A stretch of DNA of 64,000 bases from Nymphalis io (taxonomy: Eukaryota; Arthropoda; Insecta; Lepidoptera; Nymphalidae): positions 682,001-746,000 of the forward strand of contig NC_065893.1 in the NCBI RefSeq assembly GCF_905147045.1, in the 5' to 3' direction. Under the pieces are notes generated by a model. That model saw only the letters and a list, made by a program, of their open reading frames with translations, had not been told where the DNA came from and did not search any database. The translations under genes and the position numbers were made by a program. Of this stretch, positions 57,518 through 64,000 are shown piece by piece (the stretch's first letter is position 1; every line of letters starts with the position of its first letter).

Positions 57518-57770
57518 TGACGTGGCAGAGCAGAAGTGGTGAATCTTAATTAAAAATCGTAATTGCAGTTTATACACAGGCAAAAACCACTAAATTCAGT
57601 AGATAGAACACGTAAATGTCAACTAAGGTCGAGGGTACAAATTCGGTCAAGCAGGAAAATTGTATGTGTTAGCTCAAATTTCGCTACAAGTGTTTTCACC
57701 AAACCACATTAGAACAGATTGGTGGATTAAACTCCAACACTTTCTCTTCAAAAGATAAACTTTTGTCCAT
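57518..57770 (+). mobile_element. Very old SINE-A-like remnant
   Basis: GAAGTGGTGAATCTTAA, AACCACTAAATTCAG, and then CACCAAACCACATTAGAACA with ATTAAACTCCAACACTTTCT follow the order of SINE-A head, body and 3' region. Identity is low, so the limits are approximate. Confidence 0.5.
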
Positions 57771-58851
57771 TATCGGGATTGATATTAGTAAGGATTATTT
57801 TACAGGACCGATGACTATGGGCGGTACTCTCTTACTAACAAATGACCTTATCTTCTACCTATTGTCTATCAGCTCCAAATAGTACCTAATAAGAAAGTTT
57901 GTGGAATATACCTATAACTACATATGGCAAGATGACTTGGCACACATGCTGTCTTCCTCACAATGTCCTCGTTCCTTTAACATTCCTTTAACAAGTGAGG
58001 AGCATAGTCATCAACTTGACAATTTTGACTTTGTTCATGATTTCAGCTATTCCTATAATAAAGCTGACGACGTTGTTTGTTTGTACGTGCTTTTATTAAG
58101 AAAAGTTATAAGAAAGAAACATTCAATAGCATTAACACACTTTGCAGTCACAGAAAAAACAAATTTGAATATAAAGCAAAAACGAAAATAAAAAACATTA
58201 TAAAGAATATATAACCTATATACAAGAACTAAACAAAAAATAAAAAAGTAGCAAAGTGGCGATTTTTTCATAAGAAAATAATTAACTTTTTGGTAAAAAT
58301 ATCGAAACAATACGTTTTAATAAGTTGAATAGTTTTCAGTAAAGATATATAGTTGAAATGTCTGCAATGCGTAGTACCACTTAAAGTTTACGATTGAACG
58401 AATTTAACATATAGCGCTTGTTGGCAAAGAGTTACCCCAATTTGTTTAGCAAAACTATGCATACACTGCCCACCTAGTATTTATTGAAGTTAGAATTACA
58501 AAGAGACTGCAAAATATTGGCAATAGAATTTTGCATTTTACTTTGAAGCTCATTTTCAATTACTGTATTTTTTAGTATAGTTACAGTAAATAAAGTAATC
58601 CTAGCTACTGTGGATTAAGTTAGTCTTTACACTGAAATTGTTGTTGTTCTATTAAATTCCTTTTGGAGTAAGTGGCCACATATTAATAGATTTGCTTGCC
58701 GTGTGGCTTCAGCTGACTTTCTTAAGGGCAGATATTTTTCTTCAAATACAAATTCTTAAAAAATACCATTCAAATTGTTTCTCAATCGTCCAAGATATAG
58801 TGTAACTAACCCACTTACCTCCCTCTATTTTGAACTCAGCTGACAATACAC
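57771..58851. other. Non-coding
   Basis: AT-rich. A 96-codon frame at 57901-58191 starts at GTG and has no motif. GATGACTATGGGCGGTACTC at 57809 may be a SINE-B scrap. Confidence 0.35.
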
Positions 58852-58983
<132 letters not shown>

Positions 58984-59111
58984 TAAACGCGTTGCATCTT
59001 CTGATATACGATTTATGTATATTGTTAATACTTTTTAGTTAATGCTACTTATGTTTTTATATATTAGTACATAAGCTTACCTGTTTGTAATCCATGTATC
59101 AAATTATGTTT

Positions 59112-59550
59112 GTGTTTAAATAAATAAACTTTATTATATTATTATTTTAATATATTATCTTTGCTGATGCTAATTACATGCAAAAACACACTAATTCTCA
59201 TACATAATACAAATAAAAGTTAAATAAAATATATATACTATTTTTAATTATTATATATTCCAAAATCATTTGTAGATATTCCATAATTTGATTGCCTGAA
59301 TAGTAAAGAACTGGCAAAATTTAGTTACATGCAGTTTCATCAGCCTACGTGAGGATTTGGGACAAGGTAGGGTCGTCCCTAAGATAATAAAATTTATCTT
59401 TCATTATTCAATATTTGTTTTAGAGACGATAGAATTTTATATAAAAACTCGTCACTTCATATGTTTAAGGTTGCAATTCTCTTTATCCGCGTAAGAAAAC
59501 AATTTATTCGTATTGCCCATATCATAAACCCCACAAAATAAAGGTAAACA
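59112..59550 (-). mobile_element. Degraded LINE: reverse-transcriptase C-terminus and 3' UTR
   Basis: On the reverse strand, the frame ending at the stop at 59266-59268 reads CPKSSRRLMKLHVTKFC and then QFFTIQAIKLWNIYK. F-TIQA-KLWN is the characteristic end of Jockey-like reverse transcriptases, normally KLWNSLP. Further left in protein order (about 59430-59550) another frame gives VYDMGNTNKLF, reminiscent of the YG...WGN motif, with stops between. About 150 bp of 3' sequence leads to AATAAAGTTTATTTATTTAA. The copy is old, truncated and frameshifted. Confidence 0.5.
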
Positions 59551-60090
59551 AGAGGCCGGTTAACGTCTAAACGTAATTTGGGAAGAAAAAACACTGGCCA
59601 TTACTATCCTTATCTTGGGTAAGTCAATTTTCCTCACTACCCTAAGCCTACTATTTGAAATCTTCGTTTGGAATATGCGTTTTTGAATCTTACTCCATTA
59701 AGAATAAAGGTGTATAGACTAGGGGGAGACTTTGCTTGTGGCGATTACAATGTTCAACCTGGGTATGTGGAACGTTGACAAGGTGGACGCTGATCTGATC
59801 GTATAATCCCCATAAAATAAGGTAACGAAAAAACGGTGACACACCGAGAGAAAGTAAATATTTATTTATTTAACTTCAAGAGAATTTATAATACTTTACT
59901 ATTCCTCCTCGGTAATTATTTTGCTGGTAAGTTTCCTGCAGACATGTCCTTGAGACGTCTGTGTTTACTGAGTATTACAATCCGGTTATCTTCTAGACAA
60001 GCACATTTAAGACTGTATATCGCAACCTTCACATATTTTTTCTTCTTTCATCATATTGAAATTAAGTTAGTCAATAGCTAATATTTTTCC

Positions 60091-60260
60091 ACTTAGAGGT
60101 AAGGCTTTGTTCAAGCCCGTCTGTGTAGATACCCCTTATTCGTCATTTATTCTACCACCAAGCAGAAACATAGTATTGTTGTATTCCTGTTTGAAGGGTG
60201 AGTGAGCCAGTGTAAGTACAGGGACAAGGGACTTAGTTCCCAAGGTTGTTGGCGCATGTT
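60091..60260 (+). mobile_element. SINE-B 5' half, 3' truncated
   Basis: TTAGAGGTAAGGCTTTGTTC, GTATTCCTGTTTGAAGGGTG, AGTGAGCCAGTGTAAG and TTCCCAAGGTTGTTGGCGCA, then unrelated sequence. The loss of the 3' end is unusual for a retroposed copy and points to a later deletion. Confidence 0.85.
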
Positions 60261-60311
60261 CTTTTCCGTATCCCTAACAATGTATCTCTTAAAACGTGAA
60301 AGCTAAACAAA

Positions 60312-60347
60312 CTAAACTCACTTTCACTTTTATAATATTAGTAAGGG
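60312..60347 (-). repeat. Terminal motif of the same repeat, reversed
   Basis: CTTTCACTTTTATAATATTA followed by GTAAGG is the reverse of ACTAATATTATAAAAGTGAAAG. It lies just past the truncated SINE-B at 60091. Confidence 0.4.
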
Positions 60348-60707
60348 TTTCGATTTCAATTTACATCTTCGTTAGTTTTTAATTTAAATCTCGTCGTATA
60401 AAAAAATACATAATTTTGTAATGTAGTTCTTGTGTGACTAGTGAGCTCGGTGTATCACATCTGGTCAAAAATAATCCGAAGCGGGCCGGTATCTGCGCGT
60501 TCCGAGCGAGCGCTTTACGACGTCCTTGGTAATGGCCAATCGCACCTCGCTAGCTTGATCGTTTTCCTATACCGACTCAGTAACCCACACCTATTGGGGA
60601 ATAGTTTTCCTGAGATTCCGATGGTTACTCGTCATTGGAATGAGAATAAAGCAGCCTTATCAATGTAACCATGTATTACTATGGCACTCTGCCATTTTGC
60701 ATATCTG

Positions 60708-60717
60708 ATGACGTCAT
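60708..60717. promoter_or_regulatory. CRE-like site
   Basis: ATGACGTCAT, a perfect 10-bp palindrome, within a mildly GC-rich non-repetitive stretch (60440-60740). Confidence 0.25.
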
Positions 60718-60955
60718 ATACTTCTAGGATGAACCGGATAGGATTGTCAGAATTTTTAAAATAAAGTGATCAAATTAATGAAATATTTAATATAATAGCC
60801 ACGTCTTTAAACAGATAATTTGATTTAAAAATATAGTATTTGTTTTAAATAATAATTATTATAGACAACTTCATAGAGTACAGGCAAGCAATAAATTCAA
60901 ATGTGAGTGAAATATATTTTTTCCCCAACTGCCTTCGTTCAGGTAAACGTAAATC

Positions 60956-60971
60956 ACTCGTCTAGACGAGT
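60956..60971. repeat. 16-bp perfect palindrome
   Basis: ACTCGTCTAGACGAGT. With a small mismatch the arms extend further through GTAAA on the left and TTTAC on the right. Confidence 0.93.
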
Positions 60972-61323
60972 TTTACGGCTTTGCTGATGCACGCACTGTA
61001 ATATAAGCACTTTATTGTATTGGATTTTTCTCCTTGATTGTACACATGACAAGATTGGCTGAAGGAAGTCGTGTTTTTGATCTCGTTTTATTGTTTATGG
61101 TATCTCCCAATCAAGTTTTATTAATGTGGACGAATTTATTGCACGTGTTTTGCCCGATTAGGAATACTCGAATCAGGTTTATACTATTAGTTACACGAAA
61201 TATTCTTCGCTTTAAATTAATTTATTCTAGTAAACATGTTTTATGTTTTAACCGTGTAATCTTATATTTATATTAATGTTTTCTTATTAGAACGTCGAAT
61301 GAAATGAAAAAGCAACTGTATTA

Positions 61324-61411
61324 GAGAGCCCAGGACTGGTTGAAGTTTCACCAGAAAGAGGCATTTGTCCAACAGAGGCTACAGGTCATAGGCTAATGGG
61401 ATTATTAATTG
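61324..61411 (+). mobile_element. Degenerate RTE tail
   Basis: One frame reads RAQDWLKFHQKEAFVQQRLQ then VIG and stop, matching the AQDR..WR.LGEAFVQQWT.IG end of RTE proteins with many replacements. It is followed by CTAATGGGATTATTAATTGAC. Confidence 0.55.
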
Positions 61412-61785
61412 ACGATATCTATTGGGCCATTAAAAAGTAAAGTAATACAAATGATTTAAATGTGTAGTCTTACTTGCTTACTTATTCTTACTTGCTTGTC
61501 ATTAGTATGTTAATGATTTGAATTATGTAATTAATTTTATTTGGTTAAAAAAATATTATATTTACTACTCACTTGATTTTATAACGTTTTAACTGTGTTA
61601 TATATGTTTTGTCTTTGTTAAGGTTTTGTGATTGTGTAATTTTTAACTGGAAACTAAGCTAATGTTTATATAATCATATCCTGGGACATTTTTCACACAC
61701 GGCCAACTGATCCCAAATTAAGCTTGTACAGAGCTTGTACTATTGAATCCAGACAACTGATATACTACATATACTACTTTTCTTT

Positions 61786-61927
61786 TGTAAATACATACTT
61801 ATATAGATAATTACACCCAGACACAGGACATACAGATATCAACAGACTCAAATATCTGTTCTGGGTGGGAATCGAACCCACGACCTTCAGCATGAAAGGC
61901 AAGTATTTACCAACCACGCCAACCGTC
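61786..61927 (-). mobile_element. tRNA-headed SINE (family E), copy 2
   Basis: GATAATTACACCCAGACACA, then TCTGTTCTGGGTGGGAATCG, ACCCACGACCTTCAGCATGA and ACCAACCACGCCAACCG, all in the same order as at 16610. The B box (GGGTTCGATTCCCACCC in reverse) is intact. Confidence 0.8.
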
Positions 61928-62022
61928 ATTGTTGTATGTATTTTATATTATTATTTTACTATATATTGCCCTTAAAAATTAATAAATAAATACTGACCAT
62001 ATATGGTTATTCATATCACAAG

Positions 62023-62095
62023 TCATCGTCATTATTCAGCCAAACCCAATCCACTGCTGAATTGCCTTTCCCAAGGTGCACCAAATCTCCCGACT
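62023..62095 (-). mobile_element. RTE tail, reversed
   Basis: In reverse: GGTGCACCTTGGGAAAGGC, AATTCAGCAGTGGATTGGG and GGCTGAATAATGACGATGAC. The CAGCAGTGGATTGGG plus GGCTGA-TATGA-like end is the RTE 3' terminus. Confidence 0.6.
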
Positions 62096-62560
62096 TTTAT
62101 AAAACAAAAAATAGAACAAACGTAAGCTACACTTTATTAAAAAAGAATTGAAAAAACAAAAAACTCATAGATCGCCAACCTTTTCCCGCGTCCCATTCAC
62201 AAATTCCGGACACACAGCTCGCATAAACATGGCGGACGTCACAAGGTGTGCTTTATAAAAAATAAAGTGCTATTTATTAAAGGGTACGGCTTGGGAAGCG
62301 GATCACGTACGGAACCCGCCAGATTTGAGTTTCCGCAAAGGTATGAGTAGTTCTTCACCGATATAAAGTTTTCCCCTTTTTATATGAGATAGTAATGTGA
62401 ATGCTATTGAAACTTTCTTTTGTTTATATGCATTGTTGAATGTTAATTATTGCGTTATTTTAATTAAAATTTAATGATAGTTAAGGAAAAATCCGAGGAG
62501 ACAGGGCTAATTGGTAAGTAAGGTATTCTCAAATGATACTATAATTGGCCTTGAAGATTT

Positions 62561-62672
62561 GAAAAAGGTGTCAGGTACGGGATGGATGCGAGCTGCCCAA
62601 GATCGAGATGGTTGGCGTTCTATGGGGAAGGTTTTCGTCCAGCAGCGGACAGCGATAAACTGGAAAAAAAAG
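62561..62672 (+). mobile_element. RTE C-terminal fragment
   Basis: The frame reads KKVSGTGWMRAAQDRDGWRS, then MGKVFVQQRTAI. This is the usual end of the RTE protein (AGS.WMR.AQDR..WR.LGEA.VQQWT.IG). There is no stop or tail after it; the copy runs into unrelated AT-rich DNA. Confidence 0.75.
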
Positions 62673-62946
62673 TATTTATATATTCAAAGACAATTTTTTA
62701 TGAGACGCCGCACTACTTCTTTCTTAATAAATAGCTTTCTACTTGATTTCTTAATAAATAGTCCCATGTTATCAATCAGTTATTAAAAGTGACACTGGTA
62801 ATTGTGAATCCATGTGCTTGGTATAACTACTGCTTTAGAGAATCCCTTAACGGGAAATATCATTAAATTTTAATTTTCCTGACCTAAGAATTGAACCCAT
62901 TTTATCATTATAACCTGCACCGAAACATGTTACCCACATAGATGAA

Positions 62947-63242
62947 AATCAAAGAGAACCAAGGTTATCGACATAGCCCAAAGGATTAGTAAACTGAACT
63001 GGCAGTGGGCTGGACACATATGTCGCAGTACCGACAACCGTTGGAGACGTGTTCTGGAGTGGAGACCACGCCTTGGCAGACCACGCCTTTAGCGTAGGAC
63101 GCCCTCCAGCTAGGTGGAGTGACGATATACACAAGGTGGCTGGCAGCGGTTGCACATTGAGAGCTGAAAATCGAGCTCAGTGGCGTGCCATTGGAGAGAC
63201 CTATGTCCAGCAGTGGACGAGAAAAGGATGATGATGATGATG
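62947..63242 (+). mobile_element. RTE insertion, 5' truncated, 35-bp TSD
   Basis: The fragment begins with a frame KLNWQWAGHICRSTDNRWR, continues VLEWRPRLGR, then changes frame to SVGRPPARWSDDIHKVAGSG and finally AQWRAIGETYVQQWT. One frameshift lies near 63085 and the second half otherwise reads through. The 3' end is a GAT-repeat tail at 63226-63242. Direct repeats of 35 bp with one mismatch lie at 62912-62946 and 63243-63277 and bracket the fragment exactly, so it entered as a truncated copy. Confidence 0.88.
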
Positions 63243-63566
63243 AACCTGCGCCGAAACATGTTACCCACATAGATGAACACTTTGATAATAGTAATAGTCA
63301 GTAAATTTGATTTCGATTCAAATCTAAGACTTCATATTAAACATAAGTTGATATAAACATATGTTTCTGTAAAATATCTTATGCCTATTTTTTATTTAAT
63401 ACTTTATAAGACCATTAAGATAAAAGTTCTGTCTTTTATTACAGGATTTCACTTGTTTGAACTCGCATTTAGTTCTGGTGATAATATAATCTGGCACTCA
63501 ACATTTTTTGGTTTAGTGAAAGATATCTTAAGATTTTATTGTTAATATCTGTTAATTATTATTGTT

Positions 63567-63879
63567 AAAAAATAATAAAAGCCGAGATGGCGCAGTGAAC
63601 GCGTGAATCTTATCCGATGATCGTGGGTTCAAACCCGGGCAAGCACCACTGTATTTTCATGTGCTTAATTTGTGATTATAATTCATCTCGTGCTTAACGG
63701 TGAAGGAAAACATCGTGAGGAAACCTGCATGTGTCTAATTTCATTAAAATTCTGCCACATGTGTATTCTACCAACCCGCATTGGAGCAGCGTGGTGGAAT
63801 AAGCTCCACAACCTTCTCCTCAAAAGGGAGAGGAGGCCTTAGCCCAGCAGTGGTACATTAACAGGCTGTTACTGTACTG
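63567..63879 (+). mobile_element. SINE-A, full length with 10-bp TSD
   Basis: The head GCCGAGATGGCGCAGTG has a short deletion. The B box GGGTTCAAACCC, the body and the end CCTTAGCCCAGCAGTGG are nearly consensus, with a CTGTACTGT tail. The exact duplication TATTATTGTT occurs at 63557-63566 and 63880-63889. Confidence 0.94.
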
Positions 63880-64000
63880 TATTATTGTTTAGCAATTATA
63901 ACTATTTTTTTAAACTGTTCCACATCTTTTTTATTTCTGAAATAAATTGATTTAGTAGATTTAAGTCAACACTATCCGTCCACTGTATTATCTTAACCTT

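Larger units (their letters stand above)
60440..61020. other. Non-coding; mildly GC-rich block 60470-60740
   Basis: GCGGGCCGGTATCTGCGCG and CGAGCGAGCGCTTTACGACG, then the CRE-like site at 60708 and the palindrome at 60956. There is no supported coding frame (the 75-codon frame begins with GTG). Confidence 0.35.

Overview
The window looks like AT-rich nuclear DNA from a butterfly or moth, most likely a nymphalid butterfly. The evidence is the mix of interspersed repeats: several tRNA-headed and poly(A)-tailed SINE families, tails of RTE-type LINEs ending in GAT triplets, and short C-terminal pieces of Jockey/CR1-like reverse transcriptases, all in a sea of AT-rich single-copy sequence. The assignment rests on remembered repeat families, not on a search. 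No long open frame exists on either strand. The longest stretches without stops are SINE bodies, microsatellites or chance frames, so I call no protein-coding gene. The window is best read as intergenic or intronic sequence.

The only genes I can call firmly are two identical tRNA-Gly(GCC) genes, 38782-38852 and 40881-40951. They lie on the same strand about 2.1 kb apart, each with internal A and B boxes, complete cloverleaf pairing and a T-run terminator just downstream.

Layout. 1-9 kb: SINE-rich, with one SINE-A at 1774-2087 and another at 3866-4178, both with exact target-site duplications (TSDs), a LINE tail at 5478-5625, an inverted SINE-B pair at 6.3-6.7 kb, overlapping perfect palindromes at 7215-7261 and an ACCGGATC-rich patch at 8.5 kb. 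9-18 kb: a degraded LINE at 9169-9600, SINE-C relatives, a CR1/Jockey-like reverse-transcriptase end at 16158-16390, and opposed SINE-B copies at 17.4-18.4 kb. 19-29 kb: fewer repeats, GC-rich islands (19.1-19.6 kb, 21.4 kb, 26.0 kb) and a 13-bp stem hairpin at 27092. 29.7-38.5 kb: SINE-C relatives, an inverted-repeat zone at 30.96-31.40 kb, a diverged direct repeat pair at 34.8 and 35.8 kb, and a GTGACG-rich island at 36.6 kb. 38.7-41 kb: the tRNA-Gly pair. 41.9-47.8 kb: mixed SINEs. 47.8-51.7 kb: almost no recognisable mobile DNA, but GC-rich islands at 48.5, 50.4 and 51.5 kb. 51.7-57.8 kb: dense, nested, inverted and chimeric SINEs. 57.8-64 kb: a long AT microsatellite, a degraded LINE at 59.1-59.5 kb, a cluster of four RTE tails at 61.3-63.2 kb (one with a 35-bp TSD), and a SINE-A with an exact TSD near the right edge.

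Nothing here behaves as a pathway. What can be read is a history of retrotransposition, including two sets of SINE and LINE copies that appear to share 3' ends (SINE-A with RTE, SINE-B with a CR1/Jockey-like element). I found no CRISPR array, virus, toxin gene or novel gene system.
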